A DNA stretch of 64,000 nucleotides from Macquaria australasica (taxonomy: Eukaryota > Chordata > Actinopteri > Centrarchiformes > Percichthyidae). The notes under the pieces were generated by a model that saw only the letters and a program-made list of their open reading frames with translations, had not been told where the DNA came from and ran no database searches. A program made the translations under genes and the position numbers. Numbering within the stretch: position 1 is the stretch's first letter; each line of letters starts with the position of its first letter. The stretch covers positions 62,001 to 126,000 of the forward strand of contig SEMN01000638.1 in NCBI GenBank assembly GCA_005408345.1, read 5' to 3'. Of the stretch, positions 44,224 to 56,709 are shown piece by piece.

Positions 44224-46654
44224 GATTTTTTTTGAATATACTGTCCCTAGAATAAAGATGACATGCATTTATTGTGAACTTGTTTATTATAACCTTTATG
44301 ATGTAGAGTAATTAATGCCAGAATTATCTACTTGTTGACAAGTATAAGCTACAGAAAAGGTTAGAACAACTTGACATCGTCTTGGGCTAGTTAATGGCTA
44401 AGCCCTTGGTCTCCACTGTTTATAATAAACTGGCATTGTTCATCCCCTGTCCTCCTCCCTCTGCTGCTGACAGGAAGAGACTCACTGCTGGACAGCTACT
44501 GCTGCTAAAGAAGGGAGAGGCTGGTGGGTCTCAGCCTCAAAGTCTACAAGAATTCATCAAACTTTCAGATTGCCAATTAGGCTGAACCGTTACATAATTA
44601 GCATTTGTTTGTAGGTTTTTCATGACAAATCATTATTAGCATAACAAGATCTGTACTGACAAGTAGCTCGCACTGTCTCCTCACTCTCAGATTTTGTTGC
44701 ACTTGAGGATATCGAGCAGTATTGTCGTTAGCGCCTTAAACCCCTAACCCCCCAGGTTACACATCAGCCTGCTGGAAGAATAACATTAATCTACCACTTT
44801 TGTCCAAAATCCACAGGAAAGATTTTAAAGTGGAATATGCCATGCTTGATTTCTTGCATTGTAATAAGAAATGCACCATTTAATAAATCTTTTGAAACCA
44901 CGAAATTGGGAGGGGGGGGCATGAAAATGACTAAGCAGAGGAGAGAGTTTTGCATTCTGTTCTTTCCAGAGTTGAAAGTTATTGTCTGAGCAGCTTCCTT
45001 TGGTGAATTGCAAGTGAAAAGAGTCCTTTCAAAAAATAGTCAAAATGTGTGTAAAAGTTAGGTCTTTCTACAGCCTTTCATTAACTACCTGTGGACATAT
45101 TCAGAGTTATTGGGAGGGTTTACCAGTGACATGCTACCACACTAATGCAACCCTAAAGGCTATAGTATTGTCATTCCAGTATTTGCTGTACATACATAAG
45201 GTAAATATAAATAGTACTTAGTATTTGCAATGGTTTTGTAGTAACTGTTTTAATGTACTCAAGCTGCAGCTGTCTTGTTTAAATTTTCATGTATTAAAAC
45301 CCATTTTTGATACTATTTACAGTCTGCATCTTTTTCTGCACTTCAATGTATTAACATTCAGTAACTTCCTCATAATATAGCAGCACTTTCATTGATAGTG
45401 GCGGAGTCCACCATTCCTGCTGATTTAAAATGCCTTCACATGCAGGATTCACAGGGAACGATGCATGTAATCCAGCCTAATCTCATCTCATTGATAATAT
45501 CCTTACTGCAACGCCGTATCAGAGCTGTATTAAGTTACTGCTGTGACTGCGATTCAAAACACGACAAAGGTTGTTTTTTCTTTGTCGGGAGAGTCAGGAG
45601 CAGCCACAGTGAGCTGTTGGATGAATAGCTGCAGGTGACCGGCTGTACACCTTGTGTGATGGCACTGTAAACAGATACATTGGTTGCTCTTCTTTTGTAT
45701 ATTTAACAAAAGTAGCTGCTCAAGCGTTTGCTGTAGTATTCTGTACATTCTGTAGCACTTGCTGTTACCACGGTAACCACAGGTGTCACTAAACAACCAG
45801 GACTGAAATCTTAAGGATAAGCAAAATACAGGTGAACATCTCTAATCATTGTCATGACTTTGAGGCCTCTGCCAAACTCTTTTGAAGCTTTTTAATGTGT
45901 GGGAACATTCAGTTCAGGTGAAATCAAACCAATCAATTCTAAATGTTATATCGAGATTTTGTAAAAAAAAAAAAAAAAAAAAAAAGGGAACCAAAATGAT
46001 CAAATTTAGATAAATGATGTAGATATTACTCTTCCATCCAAAATGAATGTCAGGTTAGGGTTTTAAAGTGTTCTTACTGTGTCATTGTGAAGTTAGTAAA
46101 ATTTTCATTTCTGGTACAGAATGTAAAAACTGAATGATGAACGTGCACATGTACCTGCCTTTCTTTTCACTTCACTTGTAACATTGACATTGAAGAGTAA
46201 AACCCATGCAGCTATTAGAGTATCATTATTGATTCAGAAACATGTTTGAGTCAATTGATTCCCCTCTGACTCATTTGCTAGTGTGACATGATTGTACGAA
46301 TGTTATATGCAGCATTTTGGCACCACACAATGGACGCCAATAAAATGAATTAAGAATATAAATGTAAAACATTTGCACACATGCTTTATTTATGATGGCT
46401 TCCCCAAGTTTCCTTTATTATAAATGGTACAATATTGCTGGGATTTTCACAACCAGTAGGACGGATTATATTTGCATCATCAATGATACACACATTTTCT
46501 TGCAAACTAATAAATAACCAAAACATTTTTGCCCCCTTTTTAAAAAAAAAAAAAACGCACATATGGTTTGTCATATCATCTGTGATAGATTTCTCCTCCA
46601 TAAACATCAGGCTCTGTGACAGACACCAAAACCTACTTAGCGTTGGATCTTAAA
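44222..46654. other. Unassigned non-coding DNA with poly-A run
   Basis: A run of 23 A at 45963-45985 and an A run of about 13 at 46543-46555. No gene, RNA gene or transposon with both ends was recognised. The frames 45392-45628 and 46435-46653 have no domain. Confidence 0.35.
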
Positions 46655-47097
46655 AGATATAAGATAAGATAAGATAAGCCTTTAATTGTCCCACAGCGGG
46701 GAAATTTTCAGCGTTACAGCAGCCAGCAAAAGTGTCATATATAGAAATACAATACATAATAAAATATAATAAAATACAATAAAAATAAATAGAAAAATAG
46801 TCCTGTACACAGTATAGACAGGAATAATAATAGAGTGACTGAGTGCATTTGTAAGTATGAACAATAGATAAGATAAAATTATTGCACATATATAACATAC
46901 ATGTACATGAAAATATTACACAGCAACATATGAAGTAAATAACATCATGAATAAAAAAAAAAATATATATATATGTATTAAGATAATGCACAGCAGCAGA
47001 TGAAGTAAAGTAGTGAACAGTCTGCTTATTGACAGTCAAATGTAGATTACCGGGAGCTGTACTGATTATAGAGTCTGACAGCAGCAGGCAGGAAGGA

Positions 47098-47100
<3 letters not shown>
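46655..47100 (-). pseudogene. LINE 3' end: last ORF2 codons, 3' UTR and (TTATC)n tail
   Basis: On the minus strand from 47100 the sequence reads 'RSFLPAAVRLYNQYSSR' and a stop. This is the typical extreme C-terminus of a CR1/Rex1-side fish LINE. It is followed by an AT-rich 3' UTR with 'GTGGGACAATTAAAGG' near 46678-46693, then the (CTTAT)n tail at 46657-46677. Sequence upstream in the element is interrupted by a TA microsatellite at 47100-47139, beyond which I cannot follow the frame. Confidence 0.6.

Positions 47101-47139
<39 letters not shown>
47100..47139. repeat. (TA)n microsatellite interrupting a LINE relic
   Basis: About 20 TA units located exactly where the LINE C-terminal coding sequence stops being recognisable. 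Confidence 0.92.
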
Positions 47140-47141
<2 letters not shown>

Positions 47142-47651
47142 CCCGCCAAGTCAGCATCACAGATGTGGGAAAATGGCATCATCACATTTTGCATTCTCAA
47201 ATCCTGTAAGTAGTCTGCACACATGAAAAAACTCACTCAGGTGTCAGACCTGGCAGGAATCCAGTATCATTATATTCCCCTTTATATTCAATGATATGGA
47301 GATGGCTGACGATACAGAAAATGTGTTGATGCCTTCTTCCACACCTGTAATGTCTGTGATGTATAGAACTGGCATTCTGTAGGATATGATGTGCAGCAGC
47401 TGCTGCAGTCTTCTGCCTGTGTCTACAGTGGATGTGTTAAGCCACAGTACTGCTATGCACTCCAAAATGTTTTGACAGAGCTCACAGCCTCATACATAAT
47501 TATGTACTTATGCACAAAAGTGGGAAAAAAAATAGATTTGAAGGTTAAAAAGTTGCTTTAGGTCACAGTTGAACCCCATCTCCTAAAGTTATGTTTATAT
47601 ACTACATGATTTTACCTAATACGTTTTGGAGGAAACGTAATTGCTGCATGG
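47140..47651. other. Unassigned non-coding DNA
   Basis: Minus-strand translation of 47244-47465 has no recognised domain. It could be further LINE sequence too decayed to identify. Confidence 0.3.
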
Positions 47652-48159
47652 TGTAACTACCAAGCAGAGCAGGAAGACCCAGGTGCAGGGAACACACGGG
47701 AGACAGGAGTACAGGTAAAAAAAAAAAAAAACAGTGCTTTACTGGATATTACAGGAACAACCCAAAACTACTGATACAGGTGAGGGCAAGGCAGAAACAG
47801 ATCTGGGAGACAGGCGAAAAGTCCAATAAATCCAGATGGGCAATCAGAACCAACAAGGAGCAGACAAAAGGCAAAGTCACAAAAACAAACAAGGGTCAGC
47901 GCAAGGAAAATCCAAACAAAGTACGTAGGTGACTTGCAACTAGGGAATCAAGACCAACTGGCAACATTTCCCTGGGAGGGACCGGGTTAAATACCCTGGC
48001 GATTCTGATTGGCAGAGCCAGTCAGGTGATACATGTGACACAGGTGGAGATAATGAAACTGGCGGGAAAAAGAACAAAGACTGGAAGTAATTTTGCACCA
48101 GTGATACAAAACAGAGACCCTTCAGAATAAAACAGGAAGTGACAGGATGAGTTGTGACA
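47652..48159 (-). mobile_element. Solo LTR (508 bp) with perfect CATGG target duplication
   Basis: TG...CA ends (TGTAAC at 47652; GTGACA ending at 48159) sit between two perfect CATGG copies (47647-47651 and 48160-48164). On the minus strand it starts TGTCACAACTCATCC, has a TATA-like GGGTATTTAACCCGG at about 47982-47996, and a short U5 ending GTTACA. An A run at 47718-47731 lies in the downstream part. Like the 40.8 kb copy it is on the minus strand and is probably Gypsy-type, though the two sequences are not close enough to be one family by eye. Confidence 0.9.
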
Positions 48160-48164
48160 CATGG

Positions 48165-50289
48165 ATTATGTTCACTGGCAGCATCTTTTCAGCCCACGGG
48201 GTGCTACATTCTTGGAACGCATAGTCAAGTCCTAGGGAGGGGGCCGAGGTGGTCAGGGTTGTTTGGTGTCAAAGTCGAGCATTTTGTATGCCTACAGAGA
48301 CTAGGGTCCAGATTCTGTGTCCCACATGTAGCTACTCAAAACACTTTGGTTAAAAATAGGTAAAAAGTATGGTTAAATATAAAAAAAGTGAAACACGTCC
48401 TGTCTCATGCTTCAAGTCTCCACTGATTTGTCCAATATTCATCCAACACACTCTTTCTACAACACAACCCGTAATCTGTGTAACATACACTTTTTAATGT
48501 TCTTTAAATCTCCTGAAAACTTGTTTTCAAATGTTAAACATTTCTCTATAACTTAAATATTTGCAACTAAAAAAGAAGCAATCAAAGTTAGAGTTTGAAT
48601 AAAAAACATCAACTAACATGCCCCATCAGGACTGTGTGGGATCAGATATACCAACGACCCCCCCATCAGAATTTTACATTATATTGATTATTTTGCTAAA
48701 TGCTGCATGGAAGTATGTGACACCCCATTTTTCTAACAGAGCCCCGCCCACTTCAGACCAGTGAGAAGAACACAGACAAAACAGGCCAGAAATCTGTCAT
48801 GTAAAATCACCATACCTGTTGACACATTGGTGTTCATGTAGGAACTGAGACAAAAAGTCTTTAAAAATGCATTTGCTGTTGCAAATTTGCAGCATATATA
48901 TGTCATTTTTAGGAGAGAGGGTTGCACAGTTACACAATTAAAATATGAGTGTGCAAGCTATTACACGGCCAGTGCAGACAGCTGAATTGGTTAAAATAAA
49001 GGCACATTTCTCAGAGGGATGACTAAAAATGTGACTAAAAACACATAACATTATCAGGACAATATCCTATATTTTGTCTGTATCCTCTCTGTGAATGTTG
49101 TAGATTAGATACAAAAACGTGTACATCAGTAGATTTTTCTGCATACATGCCATTTGTGTCCATTGGGAATTTTACTGGATACACACATTTTCCAATATAA
49201 TGTTATTTGTAATATACAGTATATATAGTCTTCATTTACATTCCATCTCACAGCTTTTAATCATTTTAGTCACTGAGGCCTCTACAAAAGCATAATCTCA
49301 GGGCATGATTGGAGAACTCTCAGCTGTAATTAAATGATAAGGTGTTTATGCAAATATCTGATTTTTGTTGGCGGCAAGGCAGCAGCTGTTTGAATGAGGA
49401 GGTTGAGATAGTACAGATCATTGATTAAATAGAGAGTCTGTTAGTGTCATCCCACTTGCTTTCTGTCTGTAAGACACTCACTTCCTCACCTTATCAGTTT
49501 GGCAGATTAGCTGTGAAAGTAATACTGCTGCTGTGAATGCCATCAGATATATTTTAATAGGAACTGGCAGATTGGAATTACAGCCAACCTCTACATGGAT
49601 GCATGCAAAAATGGGAAGCGTAGCCAGTGCTTTTGAATAGCTCTCATCAGTCATCAAATTATCTGCTCACTCCAGCAGCAGTAAAAACATCTGAAGGTTT
49701 GTGCCATTAAAGCAGCAGGGAGAACAGTGCCGTGAAATGAAATGGATGAATGCCCATGTAGTTCCAAATGTTGGACATCTGAATTACCACGTGATCTTCA
49801 GCAAATGCAATTTCTCTCAATTTTTAGAGTTTAACATAATTGCTTTAACATTCAAACTGTAAAGTGGCCGTAATAATGCCCCAGTGATCGTGGTTGAAGC
49901 TTTTAATTGCATTCACTAGAGCCAGGTGGTTTCCTCAGGGTTTCGAGAGGCTCATTGGGCAAGGATTCACAAGCTTGAAACCAGCTATGATGAGGCCTGT
50001 CTTGGACAAGTACTGCTTCATGTTAGGTGAAGATGTAATTTTATCTGTTTCTGAGAAGCCAGTAGAAATGGAGGTGGTGTTGACAAACAAGTCATGAGGG
50101 AAAATGGAGAAGAGAAGCCTGCACAACAGCTAGTTGGAGCCTTCGAGCCTCAAGTCAACGACACTACTACATCTACCATAACACGTTCCTGCAACTCATT
50201 TCTTTATCAGAGTTTGCAGTTTACTTTGCTGTTCATTTGTCCATTCACGTCACTATAACAGCTACAATATCTGTAAAGCAGGTAGATAT
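48165..50289. other. Unassigned non-coding DNA
   Basis: No gene recognised. 49330-49760 is free of obvious repeats and could be conserved non-coding DNA; this is appearance only. TATATACAGTATATATAG-like palindromic words lie near 49209-49228. Confidence 0.3.
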
Positions 50290-50690
50290 TAGTATATTTT
50301 TAACCATGCTATTGGCATGGTTCAAGGGAATGACAATTTTAGACAAATTGCCATGAAATTTTGTACAGATATTTGTGGTCCCCAGAGGATGAAGCCTACT
50401 GACTTTTGTGACCCCCTACTTTTCATCTAGAACCACTATGAGGTCAACTTTGTTGGTTTTGTGTGAAATATCTCAGTAACTACTAGGTCAATTGCAATGG
50501 CATTTGGTAGATATATTCAAGGTCCCCAGAGGATGAATCATAATCACTTTGTTGATCCTCTGACTTTTCATCTAGCACCACCAGGTCAATGTTTTCACCT
50601 GTGCAGTGAAATATGTCGACATCTACAAAATGGATTGACATAAAGATGGAAGATATTCATGGTTTCCAGACAATTCATTGTGGACCAAAT
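50290..50690 (+). repeat. Diverged tandem repeat, ~110-120 bp units
   Basis: Three to four imperfect units, each with 'GGTCCCCAGAGGATGAA' or a decayed form (about 50378, 50521 and 50657), 'TTTTCATCTAG' (50417 and 50564) and 'AGGTCAA'. The unit seems to alternate the phrases 'GCCATGAAATTTTGTACAGA', 'GTCCCCAGAGGATGA', 'CTGACTTTTCATCTAG' and 'GGTCAACTTTG'. Related pieces are at 36.2, 42.0 and 63.9 kb. Confidence 0.7.
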
Positions 50691-50741
50691 ACCTGCTAAA
50701 CTAGTGACATTACCAGGACCCTCAGCTGTACTGTGCATTTA

Positions 50742-51248
50742 GTGCTGTTCAGACCAACTTGAGCTCTGTTTGAAAAAATGTAGCCCTCTCATTCATTTGA
50801 ATGGAGGCAGTCCAGCAGCGTAGCCAACGCAGAGGACTCTGGGAAAACAATGCAGGGTCGTACGGCCAAAAGATTGAACCTAGCTTCTGCTGCAACTCAA
50901 CATCATCTGGCAAGGCGTTGCGTTGGCCAGTCACATACATGCAAGCACAGATTCCAGGTAGATGACTTTGTAATGAGAACGCTGTATTTCTACTGTTTAC
51001 CTCGCAATTGTTGCGATGAACGAAAAAATAGGTGCTGCTGTAAAAATTGTTCTGTCTGTTCCTGTCTGTGAGTATTACAAACAGTTGTGGAGTGTTCTGG
51101 CATCTGATATGCCACATTCATCTGTTACTCAAACTAGACTTCCTGAACCATATTACATTGTCACACAGGTACATTATACAACACGCTCTAAACAAAGCAG
51201 CCCCCTGCACTGTTTTAACACAGTGTTGTTTTCGGTCTGAATCCCCAC
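50742..51248 (+). mobile_element. Harbinger-like non-autonomous transposon (507 bp)
   Basis: Flanked by TTA on both sides (50739-50741 and 51249-51251). Ends are inverted with an offset of one base: GTGCTGTTCAGACC on the left and, read inward, GTGGGGATTCAGACC on the right. A 3 bp T-A target duplication fits PIF/Harbinger. ATG at 51016 opens a 74-codon frame beginning MNEKIGAAVKIVLSVPV; its first ~30 residues could be a decayed DNA-binding N-terminus, but that is uncertain. The element has no transposase catalytic residues. Confidence 0.6.
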
Positions 51249-51251
51249 TTA

Positions 51252-52319
51252 GCATGCTATCATGCTAAACAAAGATGGTGACTATTGTAATAATTGTCTT
51301 CTAAATATCACATGTTCAACATTGTCATAGTGAGCATGTAAGCATGTTAAGCACCAGCAAGTTGTAACTACACATCCATGCTCTGTATTGTTCATAGGAG
51401 GTGCAGCATCACTATAGGCAATGAGTGAGTTAAGATAATTCTGACAAATGGAAGAGCAAAAGGTGGAATGTTCCAACATGTGCAAAAGAGCACGTGTGCT
51501 TCCTTAAGACCTCCACAGGCTTGTGCATGAGGATTCAAAAATCATTTAGCCATATTTTGGTTAAAATCTTTTGTTTAAAAGTTTGTTTGGAACATAATGA
51601 TCAATACAGATGGTCAGTGGAGGAATGGATAACGCCGCAGGAATTGTCTGCAGTTTCACAGTTTAGTTCAGAAATCATCCATTAAAACTTCTCAGAGGGC
51701 AGCAGCTGTAGTCAGCTTGAATTCAGGGCAAAGAAACAAACCTTTTACAGCCACCTTTAAACTCTACAGGAGTGAGTTTTTGATACTGAACAGATTCTGG
51801 GCTGAAATGCGCTTTGAGTTGACATAATAAATCTAAAAGTGACAGTCTACTTATTTGACACAGAGCAAAAAGCAAAAAGTAGAGCTACAAAGTTGGATCA
51901 CAGAGAGATATAAAGACAGACAGAGTTAGGTGACTTTCTGTCAGGCTGATATTGACAACATGCCAAATATAAATCAGGGAATGGGAAGAGTGTTGTGTAA
52001 CTCAGCCTGTGTCAATTGACTCAACTATTGGTTTTAGTTCTTATCTAAAAAGGCCCATGAGTTCCTTCTTCTGTTATCAGAAGTAGTAGTGTACACTGAC
52101 TCAGCAACACTGGTTAAAGTTGCTGGCCAAGGCTACACGTGTGATGTGAAAGGTGTCGCTTTTGACGAACTCACAGAGAATTATCACCAACTCTGCAGTT
52201 CCCCTCAGCTCTCTGGTGCCTTTTACTGTATTGTCTTTCAGCTCACTGTTTTAATTTTACGACCCGCTACTTATCAAAATGAATTATATGTGTAGATGAA
52301 CAACGCATATTTTTATGTC
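51252..52319. other. Unassigned non-coding DNA
   Basis: No recognisable gene or repeat. Frames below 70 codons have no domain. Confidence 0.35.
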
Positions 52320-52323
52320 TTAA

Positions 52324-52846
52324 GCCCAGTTCAGACCAAACATTTGTGACGAGACCAGTTGAAACTTGCAACTACTTGCAATGCGTCGGTCTGCTGCTTT
52401 CTGAAACCTGCCAGTTTACACCATTGTGACTAGACGAGATGGTGTATCGTTTCCATAGCAACGACTCTCTGTACTTCAGTTCTAACCGCTTTTCAGGCTT
52501 TTTCTGTAGCTGGATATAATTTGTAGTGTCTTAAAATATGAATGAGGATAGTGATAGTGAGTTACTTGCTACAGTTGCATTTCTAGTATTGATGAAACGG
52601 AAAAAACAAAACAACGAGAGGGTCGAAATGAGCAGCTGACTTCACTACAAGGTGATTGGCTGTTGAAACAGGTGACCTGCCTTACATTCTGAAACCAGCT
52701 GCTGGCGACTTGACAAGCTGAGTCGCAGGCGGCGCCATCAGCCAGCTTGAGTCAAGCTGAGATGGGCTGGTTCACACCGCTGCAGCTTTTCCTGAAACTT
52801 TGTAAAACAGTTTTGTCTCATCGTGAATCTTTGGTCTGAACTGGGC
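52324..52846 (+). mobile_element. DNA transposon derivative with perfect 17 bp inverted ends
   Basis: GCCCAGTTCAGACCAAA opens the element and TTTGGTCTGAACTGGGC closes it, 17 of 17. Both sides are flanked by TTAA (52320-52323 and 52847-52850). This is compatible with a TTA or TAA 3 bp duplication (PIF/Harbinger) or a TTAA duplication (piggyBac/Kolobok). The inside holds one short coding exon-like frame (52538-52639). The perfect termini suggest relatively recent movement compared with other elements here. Confidence 0.85.
52538..52639 (+). pseudogene. Relic first exon inside the 52.3 kb transposon
   Basis: A 33-codon frame, MNEDSDSELLATVAFLVLMK followed by RKKQNNERVEMSS and a stop. The acidic start, short hydrophobic helix and following Arg/Lys-rich run resemble N-termini of Harbinger-type transposases ('LLLLLxRRRRRR'). 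It has no catalytic domain. I infer the 5' coding end of a deleted autonomous parent; chance is possible given the short length. Confidence 0.4.
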
Positions 52847-52850
52847 TTAA

Positions 52851-54924
52851 AATATCATAAATGTAGTTCCTGAGACTCAGAATTCCTACAGGTTGCGTTG
52901 CTAGGCAACATCTAAACAGGAAGGGGTGGAATATTGTTGCATTCTGCAACACAACATTATTTAAATCTTTCCAGTGGAGATAACATTATGAAGCTCTCTC
53001 TCTCTCCCCCTCTGTCACAGACAAACAAACCCTGCACTGCACTCTCTATCTCTCACTCTAACCTGAGACTTCTCCACATCTTTTTATTTTCTGCCTGGTT
53101 TAAGACGCATTACCCCTCCGGCCCTCTCTTCTTTCCCCTGCAGCAGTCACTTAGACTCAGGCTACCAGCTTCACTGTGGCTAACGTTATTTCAGTCCTCC
53201 TGTATTTATCCTTTTGTTTGTATAACCACCGCAAACAACAAACCATCAAATAACCCTAGCTCCAAACTCTTCGCTACACTTTTATACTGCTGCATTAATT
53301 TAGAACTGCAAACAACCACCTAGACATAGGTGTCCGGTTATACTGTCCAGGTACTAAAAGTTAATCCACACCTTCCAACCAATCTGACATATTATCACCT
53401 TCCATTCCATGGCCACTGATTCTGATTCTACATTCTACGTTGTGATCACAGCTTGTTCCCCTGCCCCTAAGTGGCAGCTTTAAGCCTTGAAAACATATAA
53501 ACCTCACAATATACCATGTTAGCCATTTTATGGACTAGCACTTTATGGAAGGTGTATTCACAATGAACTCATGCATACATTTCATCTCTGGGAGCCAGGA
53601 GTTCATGGTGGCTCAAGAAAGCGAACACCTGCTGTATCCAGCTCCAGGTGACCTTGAGGTGTCCTAAGCAGGTTTCACTACAATAACCATAAGAAAAGTG
53701 GAGGCAAAGGCAGCGAAAGCCAGGCAGGAGCCAAAGGAATGACTGAAGGAAGAACTGGTCTGGGCAACACAACACCAGCTCAGTGCTGGCTTGCCCGGGG
53801 GAGAAAGAGGAAGTAGAAAGACAAAGAGTAGTGGAGTCAGGGAGGCACAGTGATTCCATGGCCTGAGCTATGCATCAACTTGTTTTTAGATAAGTAAAGT
53901 TTGTGAAGAGGTGGAGGATAATGGATAGTGGAGATACAGGGTGGGTTAAACACTGATTCCTAATGTTATGTTTGAGTTGATTTCTCAGGCTAACAGCCAT
54001 GTCTTTTTGGTCATACCAGGTACATAAGATGTCAAGCAACAGGAAACTATTTGACTTCTCGCCTAAAAAGTGGAACTTGACAGATGCTAACAGCACTGTA
54101 ACCAAAGTTAGCAAAGAGGAAGTGCTCTATTTTCATGGCGGCGCGACCAACAGTGCAAGCAGCGCTTCGACAGTTTGGTATTTTCCTGACCTTCAAAATC
54201 TCTTTTCCCAGCTGTGTGGTATTTTGGTGCACAGCGCAGAGAGTATGGTGCACAGGTGGGAGGTTCATTCAAATGAGGCAGCGCAAGTTGTTGGCATTTT
54301 GGGAAAAAATATGTCTTTAAACTTTGCGATGAGAATACACCTCTCAGAACCACGAAGTCACTTCGCTGTCAGTCTGGTGATTTTACCAACAAGAGCAACT
54401 GAATACTAAAAAAATGACGTTTAATGTGGTAAAAGGAGGAAAATCAGTCTGTATTTGTATTTGTCCACAGCTGCTTCATACTGTATGAAAAGCTCCTTTA
54501 GTTGATTAAATGCCTGCGGCCATCTGAAGGCAGCAGGACACACATGTTGATAAATCTGCAGCCTCTGATTTGAGAGTGCAGTGCCGTTACACACAGCCAT
54601 CCACTGTCTTTACTTTCATTAACTGACGTGTAAACGACACCAGGCTGCTACAGAATAACCTCACACACCTCTACACACATCAGATGGGTACAGATGGTAT
54701 AACTCTGCATTCTGCCTGTCTATGAGGGAGATGTCGGACTAGCTCATCAATCCTGTGTCCAACTTTCTCTTTAGCAAAACTGGGGTTTCATCTTTGACCA
54801 TTTACGTGAGATACAGTAAAATTAAAACTGAAATAGCTCCTGATTGATGTGATCATATAAAGAACTTCATCAACATTTTTTATTACTTATTTCTATCTTC
54901 ATTGTACTCATTAACTGTTATAAA
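52851..54924. other. Unassigned non-coding DNA with several chance frames
   Basis: Frames at 52934-53323 (plus, 129 codons), 53569-53859 (minus) and 53999-54409 (plus, 136 codons) show no domain or conserved motif that I recognise. A CT run lies near 52994-53008. The 54.0-54.4 kb stretch has a CpG cluster (ATGGCGGCGCGACC at 54134), so a decayed transposon exon or promoter is possible. Confidence 0.3.
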
Positions 54925-55140
54925 AACATAACAGAAGTTATCTCAGGACTCTTTTCATATAGAGCAGGTCTAGGCCGTACTCTTTATAATATTATTTACA
55001 GAAACCCAACAGTTCCCACCATGAGCAGCACTAGGCAACAGTGGCAATGAAAAACTCCCTTTTAACAGGCAGAAACCATAAGCAGAACCAGAACCAGGCT
55101 TTGGGTGAGTGGTCATCTACCTCGACTGGTTGGGTCCAGA
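54925..55140 (-). repeat. L2 3' UTR fragment, inverted relative to the 6.5-11.4 kb copy
   Basis: The minus strand matches about 215 bp of the L2 3' UTR. It has 'CTGCCTGTTAAAAGGGAGTT', then 'GTGGGAACTGTTGGGTTTC', 'AGAGTACGGCCTAGACCTGC' and 'CCTGAGATAACTTCTGTTAT'. It is the same family as the big copy, but with many substitutions. No coding part is left. Confidence 0.85.
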
Positions 55141-56671
55141 CAACAATATGATTTCCTGGAGAATCTGATTTGTTGAGTTATTGTCATCATGCTTTGCTGT
55201 GATTGGCTCAGATGTTTTAGAGCAATGAGAGCAGTGATGTGTTTGAGTCTGTGAAATGGCCAGAAAGCCTTTCTGCCAGAAAACCTAACCAAGTAGTTTT
55301 GTGTCTAAACCTAACCAATCTGTGACCGTTTCACAACATTAACCACATGTTAGAAAGCCTTTGGTTAGGTTTTGGAAAAGATCACGGTTTGGGTTAAAAT
55401 AATAAGTCAACGTTGACTTGAAATCCTCAAAGATGAGTACCCAAACCTAGTGTGTTATGCAGTGAATTCCTGATTTCACTGTAAGTTATGTTGTCTTGCT
55501 TATCATCCCATGTTGTCATTTTGAAACTAGAAGACTGGTTTCAGGTCTGCTTACTTAAACCTGCGATAACAGTTTTTTTGACCACTTGGGGGCAACAGAA
55601 ACAAGCTGTAAAAATAAATAAAAAACTGATGTAACTTTTGATGTAAGTTGATGGCAAGCTACTATTTACACATCCATCATTTACTGTAGAATATTTCTGC
55701 ATTATTAGCCTGCTGTCTGTTCTGACAAACTCTTTCCCCATCTCTGTTTACTGGTTTTTATTGTAAATATACACACACAACAATTTTTTTTTTTTTTAAT
55801 TGCATTTCCCAATTTCATATGCTGTTGAGAATCAATACCTGATCTCTTATGCCCAGCACAATAATGGCCCCAATGGAGTACAATGGAAAACACAAACTCC
55901 CCTGGGCAGACCTGCAACTCAAGAGCAACTTGCATGAATATTCTAAGTCCCACATAAACCTCTGTGAGGGAGATAAAGAGGGGGAGAGAGGGAGATAGAG
56001 AAATTGGGAGCCATTCCTCATTCGGCATGCCGTGTAGCATGTTAAGTGATATAGAGGTGGCGAGCCTGGTGTATGTTACATCCTTCACTGCCCTTGGCCT
56101 CTTCAACCTCTTCTTATTGATAATTCATGCTAATAGCTGTAATTTAGGGTGATCTGTTTTAAACACTGTCAGGAGGGTATGTATTATGAATCATCTGGCT
56201 CTCCTATGCCTCGTTACGCAGCACAGACACTGACAATTCAAAGTATTCTCTATTACTGGCAGGATAGGCTCCCAAAAATGTGAAAAAAAAGTTACTCTGC
56301 ATAGGTTTTTCCAGCACAGCTCTAAAGAATTGATTGGCGCATCACTTTGAATTTGGTTTCATTGCTATCTGCCACAGTGACTTTCATACACCCTAGTGCC
56401 AATATCAAAAAAGCCAGACATTTTCAAATTGTAGACGTTGCCGATCTGGGCCCTGCTTCCCAATAATGATTGACCTTAGACATTAATGCTGACTGACTGT
56501 GGTGCTGAAGATAATGCTGAATCATACATAGAAAGTAACTTTGCATGTATGATTAACACCACTGTTCAGTGTTTTTAGTTTTAACTCCTGCCGACTGAGT
56601 AGAATAGCACAAATCAGGGTCAAAGGTCACATAAGTAAGTAAAAAAGGCTTCACAAAAAGACAAATATACA
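55141..56671. other. Unassigned non-coding DNA
   Basis: A 133-codon minus frame (55705-56106) contains a poly-Lys artefact from a T run and has no domain. Sequence around 56030-56160 is repeat-free and could be conserved non-coding DNA by appearance. No RNA gene was seen. Confidence 0.3.
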
Positions 56672-56709
56672 TCCATTTTTCTCCATTTTCTATACCGCTT
56701 ATCCTCTCA

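Noticed and set aside
53999..54409. 136-codon plus-strand frame as a host gene
   Set aside because: No recognisable domain, equally long overlapping minus-strand frames, and no splice or promoter structure; best treated as chance.
55705..56106. 133-codon minus-strand frame
   Set aside because: Contains a poly-Lys stretch from a T run and no conserved motif; composition is like non-coding DNA.
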